From contig NC_088714.1 in NCBI RefSeq assembly GCF_963576615.1, positions 64,922,667 through 64,986,666 on the forward strand: 64,000 nt of DNA, given 5' to 3'. Both the position numbers and the translations under genes were made by a program. The notes beneath the pieces were generated by a model that was not told the origin of the DNA, did no database searches, and saw only the letters and a program-made list of their open reading frames with translations. This DNA comes from Watersipora subatra (Eukaryota > Bryozoa > Gymnolaemata > Cheilostomatida > Watersiporidae). Positions within the stretch are counted from its first letter, which is position 1. Every line of letters starts with the position of its first letter. This document shows positions 1-12,100 of this stretch, piece by piece.

Positions 1-910
1 AACAACAACAGGTTTAATAATTATCGCTTCCCGCCATTTTTCTTGGTGAAGTAAATTGTCTAGGTGACTTGATTCCCATAACTAAACCATAATTTGGATA
101 GTTTAACAAATTGGAGTATAGCCAAGGTAGCTGAGCTGACTCCTTTGCCTATAACATCTGAGGCAGCACTGACCGACTTGATTTTGATAGTCTGGCTATT
201 ACTCAATATTGGGCTTATGATGGTGTCACTACTTGGTGACCTTGCATCCCATATGCTCAGTGTGTGTGTCTGAGTGACTGCCACTACAATACTCCATAGA
301 GTAGGTAGCAAGAGCTTCGCTTCGCTAATAGTACATGTATATAATCTAAGTTGAAAACAAGAAATACACTACATGTTTTACAGTAGCTATGTATGTCTAG
401 CCAACATTGACATTACCAACAACCTCAGATATGTAATCATTCCACTGTATGGTCAACTTAAGGATCAGTACAACCCTTATATTCTGCTTGAAGTAGTTAG
501 GGTTGTACGCACTAACTTATCAGTCTAACATCAGCAGATAACAGTAAGTCACCAATCTATACCCGGGTTAGATACTTTAGTAAAAACTGTTGCCTTCTCT
601 CTTGCATCCTCATCTTAGTACACTCAGTAAATCAATAGAAACATACTAGATGAGGCTTAAATTATGGTATATATTTGTTAATTGGCGAATAGTTCAGACT
701 AGCATATCCAAAGCTAAAATAAGTAGATTTGGAGGTCGACTCCCGCCGTCTCCTCCTTATGACCCCGACACTCCCTCAACTTTCCTCGACAGTAATATGT
801 AATCATTCCACTGTATAGTCAACATAAAGATATAGTACACACTTATATTGTTATTTTGCTTGAAGTATTCTCACTCATTTATTAATCTAACATCAGCAGC
901 TAACCATAAG
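1..910. repeat. 5' flank of duplicated unit 1
   Basis: No gene is seen. The stretch is duplicated flank: the block around 20-340 (with 'gtaaattgtctaggtgac') recurs at 21905-22215 and 39555-39890. The first ~25 bases (AACAACAACAGG...) match sequence at 16195 and 21305 that lies ~580 bp upstream of this block in unit 2, so the start of the window spans a deletion at the preceding unit's boundary. Positions 417-640 and 788-910 (continuing at 1744-1830) are two local copies of one segment (motif 'gtaatcattccactgtat'), a small duplication seen only in unit 1. A pyrimidine-rich stretch at 735-785 lies between them. Confidence 0.7.
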
Positions 911-1743
911 CAATGTGATATACAGCCCCCAAGGATAGGTAACGGCTATCATATGGGTGGGGCTTAATGATCGAGCTTTGTTGACACGAACCCAAACACG
1001 GCACCCGAACATACAAATATGCTGAATAAAGCCCTTTGTAAATTTACAAATATTATGAACTGTAGTGGCTATTTTGCTGATCTATTGAATTCATTTTGTT
1101 GCCAAATAAATAAAGTATCTCAATATTGTCACCGTTGTGATCAGTCAGTTGCCATTCACAAGCATTCGTGATACTGTATTAATAGTCGCAATTGTAAAAT
1201 AGCCCAAAATCGGCTTTATATTTAGATTTTGAGGTTGAAAACTAAGCTGCACAGCTTTGCCTGCTGCCCCATCTTATTGGCCAGTTAAAACAATGTGACA
1301 ACGATGAAAGACTTTGCCATTTTATTAGGGGTGGCAAAATATTAATCAAAAACTAGGGAAAAAAGGCCGTTGCTCGGGTGATTTCGGGTATATTATATTC
1401 AACTTTAAGCATATACTACGACCCCTACCAATTTCAAAACTAGTAAAAGTAGGTAATTTAAAATGTTTTATTTTCCATGGATCCATTATTTTGGTGGGGT
1501 GTTTATCCCTACATTGTAGAAATTCAAGGTTTGCTATTGTGACCTGTGGGGTCTACTGACTGAATGAGCTAATGAAACGATAACAACGAGTGGTGTTTTC
1601 CAAAACCTAACAAGGTAACGCGACCGCCTGCTAGAATTGTGTTAGCTCAGAAAATCAGGCTAGCACAATCTCAACAGAGCTAAATCATTAAACCCTGTCC
1701 ATATGATAGCCATTGCTTATCCTTGGGCGGCTGTATATCATTG
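911..1743. mobile_element. Non-autonomous DNA transposon with ~45-bp terminal inverted repeats
   Basis: The left end (CAATGTGATATACAGCC...) and the reverse complement of the right end (CAATGATATACAGCC...) match for about 45 bp, both running on through AAGGATA and GGCTATCATATGG. Unit 2 lacks the insertion: there the sequence reads straight through 'gctaactgtaagtcaccaat'. A TAAG sequence lies on both sides (before 911 and at 1747-1750), but the duplication is not cleanly abutting, so the superfamily is undecided. No ORF of note is present. The call rests on the inverted repeats and the filled/empty comparison; the family name is unknown. Confidence 0.75.
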
Positions 1744-1918
1744 GTGTAAGTCACCAATCTATACCTGACTTGGAAACTTAAGTAAAAGCTGTTGTCATCC
1801 CTCTTGTATTCTCATCTTAATCTGATGTGGTTTGAAATGACACCTGCTAAACCTAATATAGGCTGGCTTTCCTTAAGCCCCTAATAGTGATTTGTGAATG
1901 ACCTATGATGCACTACAC

Positions 1919-2398
1919 CTCTGTAGTGAATTTTTGCTCTTGCCTCTCTATATGCCAAATATAGCGACTTGCAATAACCACCAAGTAGGTTCTGGTTACA
2001 AGTTGTCTTATACTGAATTAGTATTAGCTCTCATGCACAACTATAATTGTTGCAAGCAAGAATACTGGAATAATGAGTATAGTGAAGAATAGTGAGCTAA
2101 AGCTGCACAGAGATGAGTTATGTTCAAATAATCCACAAATGTCCATATATAGTTTCGTCGTTTGTAGACAGTATCTGGTCCTCTGTGCTCTCTGTTCTTC
2201 TGTCTTACTAGCGTATTTTCCTTCGCGACTTATTCTTACCCATCCTGTTCTACACTGCTTTACATATCCTTATATTTAGTGTTATGTGATAGTCCATTGG
2301 CTTTCCGTGAAAGCTGACTTGCATATTACTATGCTAATACCTGAAAAGCCTGATGCATAATATGCCATTAGAAATAGTCGAGTTTAGCAAATCCATCA
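1919..2398. other. Unit-1-specific insertion of ~480 bp, unidentified
   Basis: In units 2 and 3 the sequence 'gatgcactacat' (or its near match) is followed directly by 'cttcatgg' of the 5' UTR exon region. In unit 1 about 480 bp separate these two points. The inserted DNA shows no clear inverted ends and no recognisable protein; two short overlapping ORFs (64 and 68 residues) look like chance. It places an unrelated block immediately upstream of gene 1's likely promoter or 5' exon. Confidence 0.5.
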
Positions 2399-2404
2399 CG
2401 CCTC

Positions 2405-2576
2405 TTCATGGAAATAAATCATTTTATTTATTACAGCGATTTAAGCAAGACACGGTGAACATTAGTTCCACAGGAGTGATCTTGCATTAATAAGCCCAAC
2501 ATTGAGCAGGGGAGAGGTGAATAAAGAAGGCCATCAATTTCAACTATACTTTGGTATACTTTGGTATACAAACCAG
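2405..2576 (+). other. Predicted 5' UTR exon of transporter copy 1
   Basis: A conserved block ends in AAACCAG followed by the donor GTTAGT at 2577. The same block and donor occur before copies 2, 3 and 4. The partner acceptor is TTTTAG at 3148-3153, 11 bases before the ATG at 3165, giving a UTR intron of ~577 bp. The transcription start is not visible, so the left edge is approximate. Partial inverted repeats around ATAAATCATTTTATTTAT lie near its start. Confidence 0.55.
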
Positions 2577-3164
2577 GTTAGTAGAATGTTTAATAACTCT
2601 TTTCTTCAAAAGTTCTCTTTCTGTCCTGTTTAACTTCCTCTGTTATTATTGGCCTTATGTATCCTTATTTTATTGGTCTTTATGTATGTAAATACCCACT
2701 AAAGATGTTGAAAATTAGATTATAATGAATGTCAGTTAGTATTAATGTTTGGGAATATTTGAAATATGTGCAGAGAGTTAAGTTTCAGGTTTGTTCGCCA
2801 AAAAAGAATATAGGTTTTTATGTTTTGTTTCTGGTGTTAACAAAGATAATTGTAAAACACACTTTTGCTATTTGCAATTGAACCTGTTGAAACATCAAAA
2901 ACTCAATTGATTTTTTTTTCTTGAATTAATTGTACAATAAGCTGCGATGGAAGTAAAGAGAGACGATATATGTATAAACTAAAGTGTATAAACTAACACA
3001 ATGTTTATGTTCAGTTTTACTGATTGATATGTAGGCTACTTTTAGTACTGCAACTAAGCCAAAAGAACTAGACAAGTTAAATTACATGTCTCTCACCAGT
3101 GTTCAAATTTGGGACTTTTCAGTTTCCCGTGGAGTTTGATGTTGTTATTTTAGGTTGATTAACT

Positions 3165-6100
3165 ATGAAAGAATCAAGTGATGATGATGGGACGGAGCCG
3201 TTATTTGCCAATGAGCCTGACATGAAAAACAGTCTACCTGATACAAATTCTAATAAAAAATATGGAATGCTCCTGTTTTTGATGTTTCTACAATGTTTAT
3301 CACGAGGGTCGGATACATTGCTCTACCCATTCTATCCAGAGGTAGCAAGGGCTGAAGGTGTCACTATGGCTTACATTGGACTGATCTACTCTGCCTATGA
3401 CCTTGCTAGATTTATCTTCTCCCCATTTTTCGGCACAATTGTAAGCCAACCTTTATTAACTATTAAGGGACTTTGTAGTACATATTTGCTATACAAATAT
3501 ATTTATCGGAATTATTTTAGATACAAAAAATAACATAAGGTGAAGAGTAAGAGATGTATTTACAAAACAGCTGCCATAACTATTACGAACTTAACTTGGG
3601 TCTCTTTAGTCCAAGCATAGCCTTAGGTTTCATTTAAGTTTTGAATAACAAAGTTTGAGTACATAGCCATTCATTTTGAAAGCTATATTGTAGTAGATCT
3701 TAATGAAAAGGTTTTCACTAGAGGCTAAAACTAACATTAGATCATGGATGGAACTGCTTGAGTTAAACATTTTTCATCATGTTGGCACAACTCCCATATT
3801 TCCATGGGTATCATTAAATTTCAAGCTAAGATTTACGAATGCATACTATACCTTTTAAACAAAAGACCTGATTGCAGACCTGCACTCATGTTAAGAACAC
3901 TTACTTAGGTCTTAGTTATTCAGAGAGTTGAAGGTTATAATTATCATGTCTACTTACCAATGTTAGAATATAAATATTCTCAATAGAGAGGAGGCAACTC
4001 CAACTATCGTGCCGCTGCTTATTATATGCACAAAACAGTAAGAATGTTATAACTGTTCAGAAGTAAATAATCGAGTCCATTTGTAAATTTTATTGGTTTG
4101 ACTTGAATAGATATTTTTTTTATGATTTTTTTTATATTTATGAGTTCCTATGATCTTAGTTTTATTAATTATTCCCATTAGAATTAATGTATGTAAATTT
4201 CAACCTGGTCCAAGCAGAGAAAACAACTTCGGTAAAGTATTTGGTAAACATTTTAAACCATAAGCTGTACTGTATACTACATACCATAAATAAAAATGGG
4301 TAGATATAGATGTTTATTTTTAATAAAAGCTCTTTTCACTACGATGATGAAAACAGAAAACAGAAAGTAAACATTTCGTATATTTGGCTCTTTAAACATC
4401 AAAAACATTCTAGGTTAGGATACAATACCAAAAAGTGCAGAAATTGATCATGTGACAGCATAGAATGCATCAGATCAGTTACATGTACATCAAAAATGGT
4501 GTGAAAAAGTAAACATAAACAGTAATGGCTCGTTTACTTGACATATTTGAATAAGAATCCTCCTCCAAAGCGATTTAGAGTTACTCAACTAGAGGAGTTG
4601 TCTCCCTAGCAAATATCTTCGGTAGAGGGACGCCGTCTCCGATGGTTCCTTTCTTTTTGTAAAGAATTTATGTAGCGTAACTTGCTTCTTCGTTTGTTTC
4701 TATGCTGTTTCCGGAGCCGTTCCAATTGTTTAGTTCTAATACGCATGCTCCGGTTTGGACGAAAACCGAATTTATGTTCAAATTGCAATTTTGTTGGTCG
4801 AAAACCGAAGCGTTCGAGAACCAAGGCTCCACTGTATACCAAAACATTATTTTTTACATGTAGATTGAGCATCATTTACTAAATTATTTGACTTATTGAA
4901 CTTATTTTTATTTTTAAATATCTACAAACAAAATTAATGGAATTTTTTGATACAATTGATCTCAAAATTACCAGAGTAAATTTATTTGTTGTTTTAGCTA
5001 ACAAAATGGCCACCTAAAAGTATGTGTATGGTTGGAACTCTTATATCAGGAAGTAGCCTAATACTCTTTGGGTAAGTTCAAATACATGTAATAAGATTTA
5101 AAAGAAAGAATTATGAAAAATATATGTTTTATCATCAAAACAGGTATTTTCAAAAGCTTCCTCAAGTTATCACCCTTATCTGTTCACTTAAATAAAGCAA
5201 TCATGTTACATATGTTTTTAACTCTGCTGTGATCAGCTGCCACTGTCACTTGAGGTTTCTGTGAAATGTATAATAATGACTCAGATAAACTTTACTTCAA
5301 ATTTTGCTGCAAACAGTTAATCTTGCATTTAAATTGGAATTCTTGGGAGTCATTTCATCTTGCTTGAAAAATGGCAATTTCTGTGCTGTCCAATAAAAAA
5401 TGAAAAAGCTAATTATTTTAGATATGTCAGAGTCATATCAAGTGGATGGTGCTTCCTAGCCTTATGTACTACACTGCGAGTCTTTACAGGAGTAGGCTCT
5501 GCAATGGTAACCATTTCAAGTACTAGCATACTACTGAAAGCTTCAGGATTCCAGTCTAGCAATGTCATAGTATGTATATTGCTAATACAGCAAGACTTTT
5601 AAACATTTTTGTATCTCTATACTTTATGTAAGAGTGTTCAACGCCTACTTAATGTGTTTATGTGTATAAACTATCATTGTAGTGATCCATGTCGCTATTT
5701 TTATAACATACTTCTATATCTTTCAGCTTGTAACCATATCAGCTATTTATGTTCAATTATGCAGCGTGTAGTTTAGAGTGACAGAAAAGTCCTTGTTTAA
5801 ATTTTAAACCTTGTTTAAATTTATTTAGCCTGAAAACACTGTATTAGTTAAAGAAAATATACTGACTATTGATGTTACACCTGTTTTAGTAAGTCTCATT
5901 AGACTTGATTAAGTTAGATAACAAAATTTGTAATTAATAAACACCAAGGGCTTCTATCTTTATATATTATTTTTGTATCTAAATTGAGTTTATAACCCAA
6001 TTTTTAACAAAATGAAATATTTTTAAACTCTACTTCCTGTTTTCAGGCTATAATAGAAATAGGGACTGGGATGGCTTTTGCTTTTGGTACAGCATTAGGA

Positions 6101-9100
6101 GGCACATTATATGAGGTAAAATTTAATTTATTTTTTATCATCGCATTGTTTGAGACTAAACCTCTGCAAGGCAGGTTACAGTATTAAACAATGTAGCAGC
6201 TCTCAACACTAACTTCAAAGTCTTATATTTATAGACACAACCAGAAAGTTAATCGTAAACAACCTTGACATTTTTGTATGCAAGGAAAAGGGACTTTTTC
6301 AACTTGATAGAAATTTGCCTGATTTTCTCTGGCTGAGATTCGTTGATTAGAATTGTTAAGATGTGTAGTAGCTAATATAGCCTTAGGGAATTCAAACTCT
6401 ATTGTTTTTTAGACACCACTGATGAAGTTTCAAAATGCCATGTAACTTTTGAGCATTGCTTCTTTTTAGTGTTATGGTTATAGGTTAACTATTAACCGTA
6501 AAGGTAACTGTATGATTGTAACTTTACATTATAAATGTTCTGATTACACTGGTTTACACAATCCTAGTATTCTATAATTAATCTTTTGGTCTTTTAGCCG
6601 GGCCGACGGCGACTAAACCGTCAACATCCTGTACAAATTGTGAGGGAAAACTAGACACTTTTAGAGAACTCGAAATATGTGTGTGTAAAAGCACTGTGTT
6701 CTACATCAGTGATGCACCCGAACAGCATCTAGAAGGCCGAGAATAAACAAACCTATTCATCAGCCACTTCAAAAGGATTTAAATACTAGCATGTCTCGAC
6801 TGTTCTTGCCCACGAATACCATTTCCTTCCTGTTGAGATAGTGACTTTGGTCAAGAAAATACCATAAATCATTTAAACTATCACACACAGTTCTTTGGAA
6901 ATTGGCAAATGCCTTCAAAAGCCTATTTAAATGCACTTCAGATTAGCTATTTGATCATACCTTGTTGTCAACTTTTATCCGTCTCAGTTTGTAGGATACG
7001 TTACAACATTTTGGGTCTATGGTGGAGCTTTGGTCATCTCAACTCTGTTCATTGTAGTCTTCATTCCAGCTGTTGGTAAGTCTTGGAGGAAGGCAATATT
7101 ACCAAAGTAAATACCAAAGAAATAGTAAAACTGTAAAATCGGTTAATATTCATTGTGTGACAATAAAGAAAACACTACCTACGTACTTATTGTGGCAGTA
7201 AATTTTGAGTGTTAAATACTTGGTGCGTATTTTGAAAACGTTAAATACATACTACGGAAAATTTTCTGTTCAATTTCTATTTAAGCATCTAAAAGATATT
7301 TTTACAATTTTTGTTTAACATTTTTGGCAATGATTCACCTTCTTTAACGTGTCACCAATAAATGTGATTAGCTATTTGACAGTAATTTACTACAGTAGAA
7401 TCATGGGATGGATTATCTCACCTATAGTGACAATATAAGCAGGTGCTTGATCTATTGAGAGTTGCAAACTATTAGTGCAACAATTATGGGTACAGCAATA
7501 AATCTTTGAATTAAATTTTATTCACAATTTATTCTCAAAGCATAGTTAATTATTTTATGGGGCTTTTTGTTCAAGCGCATTGGGCTTTACTGTAACAATC
7601 CTCAAAGGGAATGTATCACAATTTGCGGTAATGGTTTTAAAATAGTGTAATGGTTTAAAATCGCAAGTCACCCAAAACGATTGTATAGTAAAATAGTTTA
7701 TTACTGACATTTACAAGCTGTTATAACAAGTTTCAACAGGTACTGAAGAATTCTAACATCAACTAGCCAACTAGTTACCTAAGCTACTGACAAGTACTAG
7801 CAAGTGCTAACCCATACTAATATCCACTAAGAAGAATAATCATGAATTAATTAAGTACTATCAGGGACTAGCAAATAGGTAACAAGTACTAACAGGTGCT
7901 AACAAGTAATAACATATGAAATTCTATAATTCTTAATTTCTATTTCAGTGGAAGAAGAAAAGAAATCACAGCAAGGATTGTTCCAACTACTGACCATACC
8001 AGGATGTGGGTTGTTATGTTTGACTTATGTTCTGGCAAGAATGCAAACCGCGAATCGCACCATTGGTCTTGCAGCGCTGTATATAGAAGAGGTAAGTATT
8101 CCACTGCATGCTAAAACTCCCTTAGCCATTTATTCCATAGTCTTAAAGTCTTAAATTGGGAGTTAGAAGGAATTCGAATAACTAACGAAAGTTTTTGGAA
8201 AGCTATTAATTTTTTAAACATTAGCAGATACCCTAAGATGTGAAGGCAATTATAACGAGATGGTATTTATACTCTACAGACTAGCTGAAAGTTCTGGGAG
8301 TTCTATAAATCACTGCCTATCGACAGGTTTGCCATTGTTATGTATACAACTCAGAGGTGATCTCGATTGGTGGGCACCACTGAGACTGTAACATAATAAG
8401 AACTGTTCATTATAAGGTTTTTTGAGATCCAGCAGCCATCTGGAGCACACAATGTTTAACCAAAGCGTTTGTATGCTGTCGCTATTTGCTTTATGTAGTA
8501 GCGTATTGGATAACTGTATGTACATGTAATTTTGGTTCCTAATCGTGATTGGAAGAAAATAATTTCTGTAATCGATAAAAATAGCAAAATTATTGGTATT
8601 TACATCATCATGTTGTTATTCACATGGTTCACTTATAATTTAGTAGTGGCTCAACATGGAGTCTGCTAGTTGGTACAATTCCAAATACTCCATATGGCAT
8701 TCATATTTAAATGTAGACAATTAGAACTATTGGGTGAGAGAGCGACTACAAGTTTCAGAAAAACAATAAAGTTTATTGTTTAGATATATTTTGCTCGGTC
8801 TAACAAAACAACCGCGTTTATTTTAATAGTCACATATACATTTCATGCCATGATAAGTGGTTCTGTCCCTCCAACCAATCTGAGCTGTACTCATCTGCAA
8901 ATTTTGGCTATAGCAGTGTCTCATCTTTAACTGTAAGAAGTCTTTCTGAGGCTAAACCAAGTATAGAAGCCATATTATGAGCATTTGTCAACACTACTGT
9001 GATATTTGGATGATTATAGAAAACAAAGAGTATTTTAAAGGTGTATAATAACTTATAAGTAAAATTGAGAAAGAATTTATAAATCCTGGAAACCACTAAG

Positions 9101-12100
9101 AAGTGTCAAAAATGTTTCACTGAAAAGTTAAGATGAAAAATGTTCACAGCAGCCAATCATGAAGCTCTTACATAGCGGCGGGTAAGAAAATGAGTGTTAC
9201 AACTAAGCACTCAATATATTTAGGGTAGCTGCTTCAGTGTAGAAAGTTTATCACATAAATGCTCAATATATCCAATATATTTAGTTCAGTGGAGATGTTC
9301 TAACAACAAACTCAAAATATCTAAGGTACGCAATTGGTTCAGTGTAGCAGGTTTATCACCTAAATATCAACTCATTGTTACCTTCATATTTCAAGACAAC
9401 CTTTCAAGCCTGTGAACCATCCAAGGGTAGTAATATTGGTATTTACTTATTTATCTAGTATGTTGGTAATAAGGAACTATGAATCCGTTTCTGCTAACAT
9501 TCTATAGCTCTAAGTTCTCACTTGGCTCACATAACTCTATTTTCTCTTCAAATACTTTAATTTTGTCCCACTAAGCCTGTATAATCTGATCAAGTTTACA
9601 TAACTCTATTTTCAAGCTCGGAAGTAATCCAGCTGTTCTTGGACTCCTCTTTGCCGTCTGGTCAGCCTTTTACGTTGGCTCTTGTGCCGTAGCTACAAGG
9701 TTACTGATTAAGGTGAGATCTGTACTTTTTGTAAATAATTGAACATATATAGTAATAGTTTACCATCCAACTATTGCATATGTAGCCAATAACTTGTTCT
9801 TATAGCGAGAAGTCATAGGTAACAGCGTATATACAATAAACTACAAACTACACACTATAGAGTATAGATTATAGAATATAAACTATAGTCTTTAAACTAA
9901 AGATCATAGACTATAGACTGTAGGCATCAGACTAAAAACTATAGATGAAGGAATATGAACCCTAAACTAGAACTATAGGCTATCGGGTATCCCATATAAA
10001 CTATTGACTGTCAACTGTTGACTAGACATAAATTAAAGACTATAGATATTTAAACTAGGATTGTAGATAGTTGACTATAGACTCAACTAACACTCAAAGA
10101 GAACAGACTAGAAGAGTGCTTTAATAGATTATATATGATAGACTATCGACTCTAAACTGTAGACTAAAGTTAGTAAACTATGAAGTGCGAACTATAAACT
10201 ATAGACTATGAGCCGTACAGATCTCAGACAACACATGACCATTGACAGTTTAGGGGTAGCAGATGAAAGATGGAACATACCAGATTATGGAAACTGAATG
10301 AAAATGGTCAAGTTGCTCATTTACACTAATCATTTCAAGTCTTTTTTGTATGTGTTTATTCTCAAAGATCTAATCACTGTAAAAATTTGTTAAAAAACAA
10401 TAGATGAAACCGTTTTATCTCAAGTAAGTATTGCGTATGACAGAGTGAAATATTGCAAAACACAAAAACTTCTCTTCTAGCTATTTAACTCAAGTAGCTT
10501 ACTCTAATTTTATTTAGTTTTAATATTTCATAAAAAAGTTATGCATTAGGTTTTTTGATAAATCTTTCTAATTATACTAATGGTCTGTTATACAGTTCCC
10601 ACAGAGTAATTACCGTGCTTTGGTAATTTGCTGGATTTGGTCTGGTGTCACAGTTCTACTAATGTGTCCTTCACCTTTGCTAGACTTTATATTTCATGGC
10701 AAAAAGTAAGTAAACATAATATATGCTTAAATCATTTTAAGATTAACTTTCAAGAAGTCTGATCACAAAAGTTACTAGTATAGTGAGATTTCTAGGTTTT
10801 GATGTAGCCGTAACAACTATATAAAACCTAGCAATCTCACCATACTAGCAACTTTTTTGATAAAGTTGCTAGTACCTTTTTGATACTGGCACCTTATTTG
10901 GATGAATTGTTGCTCATACGTACTATCGTACATCTCAATAAAGTCTCTAACTTTAGATGTTTCTGTTGCCTGAGCATTTATTTCCGTTTCATTGCAGGTA
11001 CTTTTGGCTCACCACTATTGATACGGTATTTGTGGTGATTCCGACCTCTGTTATCTACATAACACCTTTCCAAGCGGCTTTAAATCTTGTTGAGTAAGTA
11101 TTATCTACCTCTGTTAGAGAAGTAAGTATTATCTACCTCTGGTAGAGAATTAAGTATTATCTACCTCTGGTAAAGAAGTGATAAAGTTGTGACACATATG
11201 GCTGCAATGCAGGCCACTGTTTTGGAACAATTAGAGAACTGTAGTTTTATACTGTGTTACAGCAGTTGTGGGTGAGTCATCAACGATGCGAAATCAGTTA
11301 TATACGACATATATGGCTCGTTGACATATATGGCTCAGTTATATACATCATATATGGCTCGTATGCCATTGTAAAATTATTTATATAGGTCCCTACCTAC
11401 TGATACTGGTATATATGTTACCTTAGGTATCACATTCAGCTATAATCAAATAGTCAGTTGCAACATTCATATGCGACCAGAACACAGTTGGGTTTTAGAT
11501 TTTTTCTGAGCCTTTAGTAAGCCAGATACAACATACATCTATATTTTTTGTTATACATTTCAGGGTAAATGGATATAAAAGAGACAGTCTGCATACCTAT
11601 GGAATGGTAGCAGGTCTTGTAAATGGTGCAATGTCACTTGGTTCTACTATCGGGCCTGTTATATCAGGAGCTATCATTGAGAGCTCGGGTTTCGGATGGA
11701 CCACAACTTACCTAGCATTCGCCAACTTTATTATGGTTAGTTATGTATGGGTCTACAGCTAGTTTTGTTAAAAGGATACACATTTGGTGTTTTTATACAG
11801 GAAATCTAAAGAAACCATCTTTTATCTCACATATTCAACCATGTTTGTTTTCCCTCTCATGGCTATAGTGCTTATAAGTTGGGTTTTCAACTCATTAAGA
11901 ACTCTCAACTCAGACTGTGTTATTCCTTTAAAGTGACACATTGTATTATTCTGTCTAGTGATCTCTGTCCCTGATCAGCTTTCAAAAAATCTGTAACTCT
12001 TATTGCATTCTGAAGTAATTTTACAAAGACAAATAATGCGAGTTCATTTGTTTTATCTTCAAATAAACTCTGCAGTCAGCATAAAAAAATTATTCAAACT

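Noticed and set aside
4606-4882. Arg-rich 89- and 66-residue ORFs in intron 1 of copy 1 as genes
   Set aside because: They lie on opposite strands of the same transposon-like remnant, are absent from the other copies and resemble no family.
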